This document shows positions 28,273-37,185 of a stretch of DNA of 64,000 nt, in pieces. Position numbers and translations under genes: made by a program. Every line of letters begins with the position of its first letter. Position 1 is the first letter of the stretch. Source of the stretch: Rhizobiales bacterium 62-17 (GTDB taxonomy: Bacteria > Pseudomonadota > Alphaproteobacteria > Rhizobiales > Beijerinckiaceae); contig MKVW01000001.1 of NCBI GenBank assembly GCA_001898965.1, positions 62,001 to 126,000 of the forward strand, written 5' to 3'. Under the pieces are notes generated by a model. The model saw nothing but the letters and a program-made list of their open reading frames with translations, was not told the DNA's origin and ran no database searches.

Positions 28273-29277
28273 ATGGCATGGCAGAAAGCCGTATGGGCTT
28301 TGGCGATCATGGGGCTGCAGGCGGCGCCTGCTGCCAGTGAGGATGTCGCCGATTTCTACAAAGGCAAGGCGATCAATTTCATCATCGGCTCGGACCCGGG
28401 CGGCAGTTTCGGCCCCTATGCTCAGGTGCTCGCCGAGCACATGCCCAAATATATTCCGGGCAATCCCAAGATCGTGGTGAAATTCGCCGGTGGTCAGTCG
28501 GGCGGATTGCAGGTTGCCAACCAGATGCAGAATACGGCGCCGCGCGATGGGCTGACCATGGCGATGACCCAGCAGACCATCGTTCTGCATCAGGTCTTGC
28601 AGCCCGAATATGCCAAATACGACGCACGCGATTGGTACTGGCTGGGCAATATGGCGCCGGTGCGCAACATGCTTGCGGTCTGGCATACGGCGAAAGCGCA
28701 AAGCGTCGAGGCGGCGAAAGCGACCGAAGTGGTGATTGGCGCGACGGGGCCAAGCTCGCCGACCTATATCGTGCCCAACGTGCTCAACAAATTCGCCGGC
28801 ACCAAGTTCAAGATCGTCACGGGTTATAAGGGCGTGGCCGATCTCAATCTCGCCATGCAGCGTGGCGAAGTGGAGGGGCGCGGCGCCTCCTGGATCAGCG
28901 TGCAGCTCACCATGCCGCAGGAAATCACCGATCGGAAAATCATTCCCATCGTCTTCGCCTCAATCACGCGCGATCCCTCCGCCCCCACCGTTCCGACCCT
29001 GGCCGAAATGATGCCCGATCCGCTGCATCGGCGAGTGGCGGAATTTCTATCGGCGGAATCCGATTTCGGCCGCAGTGTTTTCCTGCCGCCCGGCGTTCCG
29101 CCGGAGCGCGCCGCCGCTCTGCGCAAGGCCTTCGAGGACACGATGAAGGACAAGGATTTTCTCGCCGATACGGTGAAAATGAAGCTCTATATCGAACCGA
29201 TGAGCGCCGATATGCTGGCGAAGATTTCCCGGCAGATCATCGAGGCGCCGAAAGACGTCGTCGAACTGGCGAAATAA
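28273..29277 (+). CDS. TctC/Bug family tripartite tricarboxylate receptor, copy 2
   Basis: Second periplasmic carboxylate receptor in this operon, 334 residues. A short signal peptide (AVWALAIMGLQAAPAASE) is followed by DFYKGKAINFIIGSDPGGSFGPYAQVLAEHMPKYIPGNPKIVVKFAGGQSGG, the same pattern as the first copy but clearly diverged. Spacing is 66 bp from the Ldh-type gene and 31 bp to the hydrolase. Two unequal receptors in one operon suggest two related ligands or affinities. No membrane partners nearby. Confidence 0.87.
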   Translation: MAWQKAVWALAIMGLQAAPAASEDVADFYKGKAINFIIGSDPGGSFGPYAQVLAEHMPKYIPGNPKIVVKFAGGQSGGLQVANQMQNTAPRDGLTMAMTQQTIVLHQVLQPEYAKYDARDWYWLGNMAPVRNMLAVWHTAKAQSVEAAKATEVVIGATGPSSPTYIVPNVLNKFAGTKFKIVTGYKGVADLNLAMQRGEVEGRGASWISVQLTMPQEITDRKIIPIVFASITRDPSAPTVPTLAEMMPDPLHRRVAEFLSAESDFGRSVFLPPGVPPERAAALRKAFEDTMKDKDFLADTVKMKLYIEPMSADMLAKISRQIIEAPKDVVELAK

Positions 29278-29308
29278 CATACGGCAAAATGAAAAGCGGA
29301 GAATGCGC

Positions 29309-30193
29309 ATGGAGAAGGTTTCATTCGAGTCGGATGGCTTGACGCTGTCGGGCACGCTCAATCTGCCGCCCGATTACAAGCCCGGCGAGAAACGCCCGGC
29401 GATCATCGTCCTGCATGGCTTCGGCAGCAACAAGTCGTCGGGCAATGTGGTTGGTCCCTGCGCCATGTTGAGCAAGCGCGGTTATGTCACCTTGGGGTTC
29501 GACATGCGCGGCTGCGGCGAGAGCGAGGGTAAGCGCGCCAATCTGATCTGCCTCGAACAGGTGCGCGACACCAGCAGTGCGGTGACGTTTCTGCAAAGTC
29601 GGCCGGAGGTCGACAGCGGCCGGATCGGCCTGCTCGGATCGAGCTTCGGTGCGGCGGTGGCGGTTTATACGGGCAGTGTTGACGAGCGCGTTGGCGCGGT
29701 CATCTCGTCAGGCGGTTGGGGCAATGGCGAGCGTAAGTTTCGCGGCCAGCATCCAGGTGCAGCCTGGGATAAATTCATGAATATGCTGGCTCAGGGTAAG
29801 CGCCATCGCGAGCAGACCGGCGAGTCCCTGATGGTGCCGCGCTACGACATCGTGCCCATTCCCCCCGAGCTGCGCGGCCATCTCGCCGCCGGCGCGATCC
29901 TTGAATTCACCGCCGAGACCGCGCAGAGCATGTTCGACTTCCGCGCCGACGATGTGGTGCATCGCATGGCGCCCCGGCCGCTTTTGCTGTTGCACAGCTC
30001 CGTCGACACGGTGACGCCGACTGAACAGTCGATCGAAATGTTCAAGCGCGCCGGGCAGCCGTGCGACCTGCACCTGTTCGCCGAGACGGATCACTTCATG
30101 TTCGCTGACAGTAATGTGCGGGTTCACAGCGTCGTGTTCGATTGGCTCGAGCGCTATTTTCCCGTGCGGGTCGCCGAGGCTGCCGCCGCTTGA
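29309..30193 (+). CDS. alpha/beta hydrolase
   Basis: Cytosolic serine hydrolase of 294 residues (no signal peptide). The oxyanion HGFGSNKSSG is near residues 36-45, the nucleophile elbow GLLGSSFGAA near 110, the acid in LLHSSVDTVTP, and the catalytic His in AETDHFMF. I choose ATG 29309 because GCGGAG lies 7 nt upstream; ATG 29303 is too close to it. Last gene of the five-gene ubiD operon. May hydrolyse an ester or C-C bond of the pathway substrate. Confidence 0.85.
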   Translation: MEKVSFESDGLTLSGTLNLPPDYKPGEKRPAIIVLHGFGSNKSSGNVVGPCAMLSKRGYVTLGFDMRGCGESEGKRANLICLEQVRDTSSAVTFLQSRPEVDSGRIGLLGSSFGAAVAVYTGSVDERVGAVISSGGWGNGERKFRGQHPGAAWDKFMNMLAQGKRHREQTGESLMVPRYDIVPIPPELRGHLAAGAILEFTAETAQSMFDFRADDVVHRMAPRPLLLLHSSVDTVTPTEQSIEMFKRAGQPCDLHLFAETDHFMFADSNVRVHSVVFDWLERYFPVRVAEAAAA

Positions 30194-30196
30194 AAA

Positions 30197-30535
30197 CTAG
30201 CGCGAGATGATCTTGCCGTCGGGGCCGACGACGACGCTGGGAACGCGGCGCGGCACCACCGCGAAGCCTTCCCGCTGCGGGGCGCCGTTGCTGCCCGCCG
30301 TCGAATTTTCGATGGTCTCGCTGCCCAGCACGGGTGGCACGGCAACGGCGGCCGCCGGTGCGGCGGTTGCTGGCGGCCGGGGCGGGTTTGCAGGCGTGAC
30401 GATGCTGGCTCTATCGTCGCGTGGCGCGTCGGGCCAGGTGACGATGAACAAGGCCAATACGCCGCACAGCAGAATGCTGAGGACGAGGGCGCGGATCAAC
30501 GGATCCGATGGCGTCTTACGCTTCTTGCGAGGCAC
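30197..30535 (-). CDS. small bitopic membrane protein, unknown function
   Basis: 112-residue protein with a basic N terminus (MPRKKRKTP), a single transmembrane helix (LIRALVLSILLCGVLALFIVTW, about residues 13-34), a Pro/Ala-rich periplasmic stretch and a short C-terminal segment PSVVVGPDGKIISR. The start is GTG at 30535, with GGAG 7 nt upstream. It is convergent with the hydrolase (3 bp between stops) and divergent from the MmgE/PrpD gene. I do not recognise a family. Codon use looks ordinary, so I treat it as real. Confidence 0.6.
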   Translation of the reverse strand: MPRKKRKTPSDPLIRALVLSILLCGVLALFIVTWPDAPRDDRASIVTPANPPRPPATAAPAAAVAVPPVLGSETIENSTAGSNGAPQREGFAVVPRRVPSVVVGPDGKIISR

Positions 30536-30632
30536 AACGATACTCCGTGCCTGAGGTACTCATTTAAGTATTTTATCAAATCGACGCCCGCATCTCAATG
30601 TGGCGACGGGAAAGCGAAACGAGACCGAGGTT

Positions 30633-31940
30633 ATGGCCGTAGTTGAACAGATTGCAGAGAAAATTCTCGCCGCGCCGGCACCGCCACAATTCCTAACGCG
30701 CTCGCTTTTGGATATCGCAGCAGCCATGCTGGCGGGCGGCGCGACCAGCGAGGCTGCCAAGCTTCGCGCGCATCTGATCGATGACGCATGGAGCGCATCG
30801 GTGCCGGATCGCGTCGCGCTGGCCGTGGCCACGACACGGTTGAGCGAGGTCGACGATATTCACCTGTCATCCTGCACGACGCCGGGCTCGATCGTGGTTC
30901 CCGTCGCCTTGATCGCGGGCGCGCAACTGGGCGCCTCGCCTGAGGTTATGGCCCGGGCCATCGCGGCCGGCTATCGCACCATCATACGTCTTGGCCGGGC
31001 GGTGGACGGTCCGCGTATTCTTTATCGCGGTATTTGGCCGACCTATCTGCTGGCACCGGTGGGTGCGGCCGTCACGGCCAGCGTCCTCTTCGGCGGCAAC
31101 AGCACCGATGTGGCGAAGGCCATGGCCTTGGGGCTCACTCAAGTTTCAGGGGGCGCCGGCGCTCATGTGGCAGGCCTTGGACCTCGGTGGTGGCTGGCGG
31201 GGCAGGCGGCCGCAGCAGGCGTGCGCGCCGCACGCGCCATCAGCGATGGCTTTGCTGCCGATGTCAGTCTGCTCGATGGCGACTGGCTGCAACGCGTGCA
31301 TGGCGTGGCTTTCGATCGCTACATGGCACTCTCGGACGTGGACGCCGATATGGACGCGCTCAGCCTGAAGCCGATTTGCGCTGCCAAGCAGACGATCGCG
31401 GCCGTCGATGGCTTCCGTCAGTTTCTGGCCGAAGGCGTCGATCCCGCCGCAATCGACAGCGTTCGCATTGGCGTGCCGAAGGATTATGTCGCGATGATCG
31501 GCGGCGGGGGCGTTGCTTCGCGCATGGGGCGCATGACATCGGTCGCCTATCAATGCGCGCTGGCCGCCTACGAGCCGGCACTGCTCACCGATGTCGAGCG
31601 TGTCGATCGCAGCCAGTATCCCCGAATCGCAGCGCTGATGGCAAAAATTTCAGTGGAACATGATTCGGCGCTCGATGCGGTGTTCCCGCGCCGCTGGCCG
31701 GCGCGTGTGCATCTTCGCGCGGCGGGGAAGGCGCGAACGATCGAGGTTGTCGAGGCACTGGGCGACCCCGGACGACCGCTGGAGAATGAGGCATTTCAGC
31801 GCAAATTCATGGCGCTGACCGCCCCGATCGCCGGGAAAGAGGGCGCCGAGCAGCTTTTTGCGGCAGGTGAGCGGGCGCTCGTCGATGCTGGTGCTCTACG
31901 AGACTTTCAGGCCGGCATTCTCACCCACAGGCCGATCTGA
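30633..31940 (+). CDS. MmgE/PrpD family protein
   Basis: Cytosolic protein of the MmgE/PrpD (2-methylcitrate dehydratase / cis-aconitate decarboxylase) superfamily. Visible family features are LLDIAAAMLAGG, SEVDDIHLSSCTTPGSIVVPVALIAGAQLG (the DD.H...HPG-type segment, here CTTPGS), an all-helical N-terminal domain and KDYVAMIGGG. Length is 435 residues from ATG 30633, or 446 from GTG 30600; neither has a good ribosome site. It sits after the ubiD operon on the same strand but separated by the small antisense gene. Substrate unknown. Confidence 0.82.
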   Translation: MAVVEQIAEKILAAPAPPQFLTRSLLDIAAAMLAGGATSEAAKLRAHLIDDAWSASVPDRVALAVATTRLSEVDDIHLSSCTTPGSIVVPVALIAGAQLGASPEVMARAIAAGYRTIIRLGRAVDGPRILYRGIWPTYLLAPVGAAVTASVLFGGNSTDVAKAMALGLTQVSGGAGAHVAGLGPRWWLAGQAAAAGVRAARAISDGFAADVSLLDGDWLQRVHGVAFDRYMALSDVDADMDALSLKPICAAKQTIAAVDGFRQFLAEGVDPAAIDSVRIGVPKDYVAMIGGGGVASRMGRMTSVAYQCALAAYEPALLTDVERVDRSQYPRIAALMAKISVEHDSALDAVFPRRWPARVHLRAAGKARTIEVVEALGDPGRPLENEAFQRKFMALTAPIAGKEGAEQLFAAGERALVDAGALRDFQAGILTHRPI

Positions 31941-31983
31941 GAGCGTCCTTGTTCATGCCCGAATTGACGCCTAAATTGGTGTC

Positions 31984-32598
31984 ATGAGCATTGATCGGAT
32001 CAAGGCGGAAGGCGGCGAGAATCTCAGTCTCGAGGGCCAACTGCTGATCGCAACGCCGACCATTGGCGATCCGCGCTTCGAACGGTCGGTGATTTATCTG
32101 TGTGCCCATTCCCGCAGCGGTGCCATGGGTATCCGCATCAACCGCCAGTCGCGGCGCGTCAGTTTTCCCGAACTGCTGGTCCAACTTGAAGTGATCGCGG
32201 CCGACGACGCCATTCGTTTGCCGGAGAAGGTAACGCAGGTTCCCGTGCTCCGCGGCGGTCCGGTCGAACGCGGCCGTGGCTTCGTGCTGCACTCGCCGGA
32301 TTTCTTCACGCCGTCGTCGTCGCTCAACATCGCCGACGGCGTGGCGCTGACCGCGACGGTCGATATTCTGCGTGCCATCGCCAAGGGCGAGGGACCGAGC
32401 CGTTCGGTCCTGGCTTTGGGTTATGCCGGCTGGGCCGAGGGCCAGCTCGAAGGCGAGATTCAGCAGAACGGCTGGCTCACTTGCCCCGGCGACGAAGAGA
32501 TCATTTTCGACGCCGACCACGACAGCAAATATGAGCGTGCGTTGAAGAAGATCGGCGTCGATCTCAGCATGCTGTCGACGCAGATGGGTCGCGCGTAG
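31984..32598 (+). CDS. yqgE: YqgE/AlgH family protein
   Basis: 204-residue UPF0301 protein, a conserved cytosolic housekeeping protein of unclear function. The family pattern [38 protein letters not shown] is at residues 17-54, followed by [18 protein letters not shown] and [16 protein letters not shown]. Its stop is 2 bp from the convergent AcuI-type gene. It shares no obvious pathway with its neighbours. Confidence 0.95.
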   Translation: MSIDRIKAEGGENLSLEGQLLIATPTIGDPRFERSVIYLCAHSRSGAMGIRINRQSRRVSFPELLVQLEVIAADDAIRLPEKVTQVPVLRGGPVERGRGFVLHSPDFFTPSSSLNIADGVALTATVDILRAIAKGEGPSRSVLALGYAGWAEGQLEGEIQQNGWLTCPGDEEIIFDADHDSKYERALKKIGVDLSMLSTQMGRA

Positions 32599-32600
32599 CC

Positions 32601-33593
32601 TTACTTCTGTTCCACGTCGACGACGACGCGTCCGCGCACTTTGCCGGCGAGGATGTCGTGCGCGATGTCGATCGTATTGGCGAAGGGCACGTGCCGCGTC
32701 ATGCTGGCGAGTAGATCCTTGTCGAGATCGCGTGCCAGCCGCTGCCAGGCTTCATGTCGCTCCGGCATCGGGCATTGCACGCTGTCGATGCCAAGCAGGG
32801 ATACGCCGCGCAGGATGAAGGGCGCGACGCTGGCCGGCAGATCCATGCCTTGCGCCAGGCCGCAAGCGGCAATGGCCCCGCGATATTTTGTCTGTGCCAG
32901 CACGTTGGCGAGAGTGTGCGAGCCAACGGAATCGATGCCGGCGGCCCACCGTTCCTTGCCGAGCGGGCGACCGGCTTCCGACAGTTCCTGACGCGCGATG
33001 ATTTCAGCGGCGCCGATCTTCTTCAGATAGTCGCCTTCTTCGGGCCGACCGGTCGAGGCAATCACATGCCAGCCGGCTTTCTTCGCCAGGGCCACCGCGA
33101 TGGAGCCGACGCCACCGGCGGCGCCGGTGACGATCAGCGGGCCGTCGGCCGGCTTGGCGCCATGTTTCTCCAGGGCCAGGAGGGCGAGCTGCGCGGTGAA
33201 GCCCGCCGTACCGATGGCCATCGCCTGCGTCGCTGTGAGGCCGGTTGGCAAAGGCACAAGCCAGGACGACTTCACCCGCGCCTTCTGCGCGAAGCCGCCC
33301 ATATGCTGTTCGCCGACACCAAAGCCAGTGAGAACGACCGCATCGCCGGCCTTGAAAGCCGGGCTGTCTGAGGTTTCCACCGTGCCGGCGAAATCGATGC
33401 CGGGGATCATCGGAAAGCGCCGCACCACGGGCGATGCGCCGGTGATGGCGAGGCCATCCTTGTAGTTCACCGTCGAATGGCTGACGCGCACGGTCACATC
33501 GCCGTCCATCAGCTCGCTATCGTCGAAATCGACATAGGAGGCCTGGGAGCCCTTGTCGGCCTTGTCGATGCGGATGGCGCGAAATGTCGGCAT
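32601..33593 (-). CDS. acuI: acrylyl-CoA reductase-type quinone oxidoreductase (AcuI/YhdH family)
   Basis: NADPH-dependent medium-chain reductase. AcuI-type enzymes reduce acryloyl-CoA to propionyl-CoA. HSTVNYKDGLAITG near residue 45, PGIDFAGTVE near 70, VTGAAGGVGSIAVALAKKAGW (NADPH-binding) and DLPASVAPFILRGVSLLGIDSV are typical of this subgroup. Length is 330 residues from ATG 33593, which has GGAGGG 7 nt upstream; the 25-residue N-terminal extension in the open frame is rejected. Downstream of MFS and hydroxyacid dehydrogenase genes on the same strand. Confidence 0.88.
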   Translation of the reverse strand: MPTFRAIRIDKADKGSQASYVDFDDSELMDGDVTVRVSHSTVNYKDGLAITGASPVVRRFPMIPGIDFAGTVETSDSPAFKAGDAVVLTGFGVGEQHMGGFAQKARVKSSWLVPLPTGLTATQAMAIGTAGFTAQLALLALEKHGAKPADGPLIVTGAAGGVGSIAVALAKKAGWHVIASTGRPEEGDYLKKIGAAEIIARQELSEAGRPLGKERWAAGIDSVGSHTLANVLAQTKYRGAIAACGLAQGMDLPASVAPFILRGVSLLGIDSVQCPMPERHEAWQRLARDLDKDLLASMTRHVPFANTIDIAHDILAGKVRGRVVVDVEQK

Positions 33594-33750
33594 GCGGAAG
33601 CCCTCCGGTGCAAAAGCATTTTCAAGCGAAGCGGGTGCCCATCCGCGTGTGGAAAATGCGTCAGACAAAAACTCTGTATGTTTGCGCTAAACCACCCCTG
33701 TCGACGCCGCAAGGGCGCCGACCATGGTTAAGGCTGCAACGAAAGTCGGA

Positions 33751-35007
33751 TTACGCGGCGGCGGCGGCCGGCTGGTGGGACACGGGCTTTTCGACGATCG
33801 GCAGATTGATGACCGCCGAAATGATGCCGAGCGCGATCGAAAGCCACCAGACGATTGTATAGGAGCCGGTGACTTCGCGCAGCCATCCCGCCAGCATCAG
33901 GCCGATGAAGCCGCCGATCTGATGGTTGAGGAAGGCGAGGCCGTAGAGCGTCGAGAAATATTTCATGCCGAACATGATGCTGATGAGGCTTGACGTCGGC
34001 GGTACCGTCGACAGCCACAGCAGACCGGTGAGCACGCCGAACATCATCGTGCTGAACGGCGTCACCGGCAGCATGATGAAGGCGATCGTCACCAGCGAGC
34101 GCGATAGATAGATGAACGACAGGATCCAGTTGCGCGGCAGCTTGTCGCTGAGCCAGCCGGAAGCCAACGAGCCGATGATGTTGAAAATGCCGACCAGCGC
34201 GAAGGCCCAATAGCCGATGCTGGGTGCAAGACCGGCTTCGACGACATAACGTTGGAAATGCACCGTGACGAAGGCGAGCTGGAAACCGCAGGTGAAGAAG
34301 CCGATCACCAGCAATATGTAGGAGCGATGGCCAAAGGCTTCCGCCAACGCCTGGCGAAACGATTGGGTTTGCGCTGGGCTCGGATCAGGCGTCGATGCTG
34401 CTGTTGGCCGGTTGCTGAGAAAGAGGGCGAGCGGAATGCAGGCGATCACCGTGGCCGAGAAGATGAACGCCGTCATGTGCCAGCCATAGGCCTGGATCAT
34501 CGCGCCCGAGAGCGGCGAGAACAGGAATTGGCCGAAGGAGCCGGCGGCGGTGCCGACACCAAACGCGAAGGAACGTTTCTCCGGCGGCAACAATTTGCCG
34601 AAGGCGCCGATGATCAGGCCGAACGAACAAGCGGAAAAGCCGAAGCCGACGAGAACGCCTTGCGTCAGCGTGAAGGTCAGTGGATCGGACGACCAGACCA
34701 CCAGGGCAATGCCGATGGCATAGACGATACAGCCGGCGACCAGAACGCGGGCCGTGCCATATTTGTCGGCGATGGCACCGGCCAGCGGCTGGCCGATGCC
34801 CCAGAACAAATATTGCACCGCCATGGCGAAGGAAAAGATTTCCGAGCCGAAATTGAATTCGCCCAGGATCGGCAATTGAAACTGGCCGACGGCCGAACGG
34901 GGGCCGAAGGTGATGACCGACATCAGGCAGCCGGCCGCGATGATGACCTCGGGCGGGAAACGGTTGCCGATCTTCTTGTTCGCCTCAGCCGTCGCCTGTG
35001 CGCTCAC
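33751..35007 (-). CDS. MFS transporter
   Basis: 418-residue secondary carrier with about 12 hydrophobic segments, a central loop near residues 205-225 (SNRPTAASTPDPSPAQTQ) and the MFS loop GAIADKYGTARVLVAG between helices 2 and 3. General resemblance to the oxalate/formate antiporter-like OFA and monocarboxylate carriers. The start is GTG 35007, with GGGAGG 7 nt upstream. It lies between a D-2-hydroxyacid dehydrogenase and an AcuI-type reductase on the same strand, so a small organic acid is a reasonable substrate guess. Confidence 0.87.
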   Translation of the reverse strand: MSAQATAEANKKIGNRFPPEVIIAAGCLMSVITFGPRSAVGQFQLPILGEFNFGSEIFSFAMAVQYLFWGIGQPLAGAIADKYGTARVLVAGCIVYAIGIALVVWSSDPLTFTLTQGVLVGFGFSACSFGLIIGAFGKLLPPEKRSFAFGVGTAAGSFGQFLFSPLSGAMIQAYGWHMTAFIFSATVIACIPLALFLSNRPTAASTPDPSPAQTQSFRQALAEAFGHRSYILLVIGFFTCGFQLAFVTVHFQRYVVEAGLAPSIGYWAFALVGIFNIIGSLASGWLSDKLPRNWILSFIYLSRSLVTIAFIMLPVTPFSTMMFGVLTGLLWLSTVPPTSSLISIMFGMKYFSTLYGLAFLNHQIGGFIGLMLAGWLREVTGSYTIVWWLSIALGIISAVINLPIVEKPVSHQPAAAAA

Positions 35008-35122
35008 TGAAATGCCTCCCGCGACCCCCTGCGGTCGATTGCCGCGGCAACATAGGGGCTCGTTCGCCTCTAAACCAATTCAAATTTGCATAGCTCGCAT
35101 GCAAGCGGTTTCGGATGCGGCT

Positions 35123-36187
35123 TCAGATCAGGTTTTTGCCGCCAAACCTTTGCTGCCACAAAGGCAAAACCTCTTCATTGGCCACATGGCGAGGCACCTC
35201 GCCCCGCAGCACGTCGAAGACGGCTTTTTCGACCCAGCCAACCGCATTCTGCAAACCGGTGCCGACATTGTTGGCGATCATGTGCGGCGAGAGCAGCACA
35301 TTGTCGCCCAGGCCGAGGATCGGCGTTTGCGGATTCGGCGGCTCTTCCGGCAGAACGTCGAGTGCGGCGCCGGCCAATTGTTTCTTTTCCAGAGCCTCGA
35401 ACAAAGCGTCGATGTCGACGATCGGACCGCGTGCCGCGTTCACCAGGAGCGCCGATTTCTTCATCAGCGCGATACGCTCAGCATTCATCAACTTGGTCGT
35501 TTCGCGTGTCAGATTGCAATGCACGGTGACGACATCGCATTCCTTCAACAGGGTTTCGAGATCGACGCTGCGCGCATTGTGCAGCACGAACTGCGATTCA
35601 TCGACATAAGGATCATAGGCCATCAGCCGCACGCGCCAGGGCGCGAAGAGATCGGCGACGCGCGAACCGATGCGCCCGAGCCCGATGATGCCGATGGCAA
35701 GGCCCGGATAATTGTCCATGTGACGGGCGCCGAGATAGATGCCTTGCAGGGAGGGATCGCGCCAGCCGCCATTCTTCACATGACGATCTTTTTCGCGCGT
35801 CTTCTTCAGTATGGTGAGGATATTGGCCACCGTGCCTTCGGCGACACCCGCCCAATTCGGTTCCGTCGGCGAATGGATGACGAGAATGCCCAGTTCATTG
35901 GCGGCATCGATATCCACATTGTCGAAACCGACCGTGTATTTGATGATTGCCCGCAGATCGGGTGCGCTTTCCAGCGACTTGCGCGTGACCTGGGTGGAGC
36001 GATTGGCAACGCCGACGCCCACGGCCGTATCCGCAGCGAAGGTCATTTCCACGACCTCACGGCGGTTGGCGGCGGTGCCCCAAACTTCGTCAGGCTTGAT
36101 GAGATCGAGCCCGGCCTCGCGCATGCGGCGATAGGACTCCCCGGTTTCGTCGACCGGGTTGTAGATGTGCACCTTCGGCTTGGACAT
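35123..36187 (-). CDS. D-2-hydroxyacid dehydrogenase (SerA/CtBP-like)
   Basis: NAD(P)-dependent D-isomer-specific 2-hydroxyacid dehydrogenase, 354 residues. The Rossmann motif is in IGIIGLGRIGSRVADLF at about residues 175-190. The catalytic triad appears as Arg in NAARGPIVD, Glu in LPEEPP and His in LSPHMIAN. No ACT domain, so not a full-length regulated SerA. ATG 36187 has AGGGAGAG 4 nt upstream. First gene of a likely operon with the MFS carrier (115 bp) and possibly the AcuI-type reductase. Confidence 0.9.
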   Translation of the reverse strand: MSKPKVHIYNPVDETGESYRRMREAGLDLIKPDEVWGTAANRREVVEMTFAADTAVGVGVANRSTQVTRKSLESAPDLRAIIKYTVGFDNVDIDAANELGILVIHSPTEPNWAGVAEGTVANILTILKKTREKDRHVKNGGWRDPSLQGIYLGARHMDNYPGLAIGIIGLGRIGSRVADLFAPWRVRLMAYDPYVDESQFVLHNARSVDLETLLKECDVVTVHCNLTRETTKLMNAERIALMKKSALLVNAARGPIVDIDALFEALEKKQLAGAALDVLPEEPPNPQTPILGLGDNVLLSPHMIANNVGTGLQNAVGWVEKAVFDVLRGEVPRHVANEEVLPLWQQRFGGKNLI

Positions 36188-36312
36188 TGTTCTCTCCCTG
36201 TCAGGCTTTACCTACACGGGCTGGAACCGGGCCGCACCAGATTTGTGGCCATTTGTCTTGCCGATTTGGCGACCGATTTGTCCTGTCCCACCAAAAGCCC
36301 TAAAATCCCCCA

Positions 36313-37173
36313 ATGGCCGCTATGGACGTTCAAAATCTGACGCGCGAGGAACTGGTCGCGATCGCCAGCTGGTATGCCGACGTGGGCATCGACCTCACGG
36401 TGGGCGAGCTGCCGCGCGACCGATTTGCCGAAGCGGCGGCCGAACCGGCGCGGGCGGAACGGCGCCAGCCAGCGGAGGCGAGCGTACCGGTGCCGCAATC
36501 GCAGGGGCGGGTGGCGCCGCGCGATCTCGCCCGGCCGAGCGCCACGGCAGCGCCGCCGCCTGATGAAGCCACGCGCACGGCGCGCGAACTCGCCGCCGCC
36601 GCCCATTCGCTGGATGAACTGCGGGCGGCGTTGGAAAATTTCGATGGCTGCGCCTTGAAGCGTACGGCGAACCGCCTGGTCTTCGCCGATGGCAATCCGC
36701 AGGCGCGCATCATGCTGGTGGGCGAGGCGCCCGGTGCCGACGAAGACCGGCAAGGCCTGCCCTTTGTCGGTCGCGCCGGGCAATTGCTCGATATGATGCT
36801 GCGCGCCATCGATATGGATCGCAGCCATGTCTATATCGCCAATGTCGTGCCCTGGCGGCCGCCGGGTAACCGCACGCCGTCACCGCAGGAAACGGCCATC
36901 TGTCTGCCGTTTATCCACAGGCAGATCGCCCTGGTCGATCCGGCGATTGTGGTTTGCCTGGGCGGATCGGCGGCGCAGACGTTGCTGGGCTTGAAGGAAG
37001 GCATCATGCGCGCGCGCGGCGTGTGGCGTGACTTCACCGTTGAAGGTGAGGGCGGGCGCACCATTCGCGCGCTGGCGACGCTGCATCCCGCTTATCTGCT
37101 GCGCCAGCCGGCGCACAAGCGGCTGGCCTGGCGCGATCTGCGCGAATTGAAACGCGCGGTCGCCAAACTTTAG
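36313..37173 (+). CDS. uracil-DNA glycosylase, family 4-like
   Basis: Base-excision repair enzyme that removes uracil from DNA. The catalytic motif [27 protein letters not shown] is near residues 136-162, [13 protein letters not shown] follows, and the second motif is [11 protein letters not shown]. Only three cysteines are present: FDGC, IC and VC, with 17 residues between the last two. The usual N-terminal CxxC of 4Fe-4S family-4 enzymes is reduced to a single Cys (GCALK). A Pro/Ala-rich N-terminal region of about 100 residues precedes the domain. Start ATG 36313 or 36322. Confidence 0.88.
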   Translation: MAAMDVQNLTREELVAIASWYADVGIDLTVGELPRDRFAEAAAEPARAERRQPAEASVPVPQSQGRVAPRDLARPSATAAPPPDEATRTARELAAAAHSLDELRAALENFDGCALKRTANRLVFADGNPQARIMLVGEAPGADEDRQGLPFVGRAGQLLDMMLRAIDMDRSHVYIANVVPWRPPGNRTPSPQETAICLPFIHRQIALVDPAIVVCLGGSAAQTLLGLKEGIMRARGVWRDFTVEGEGGRTIRALATLHPAYLLRQPAHKRLAWRDLRELKRAVAKL

Positions 37174-37185
37174 GGCACAGGCCTC

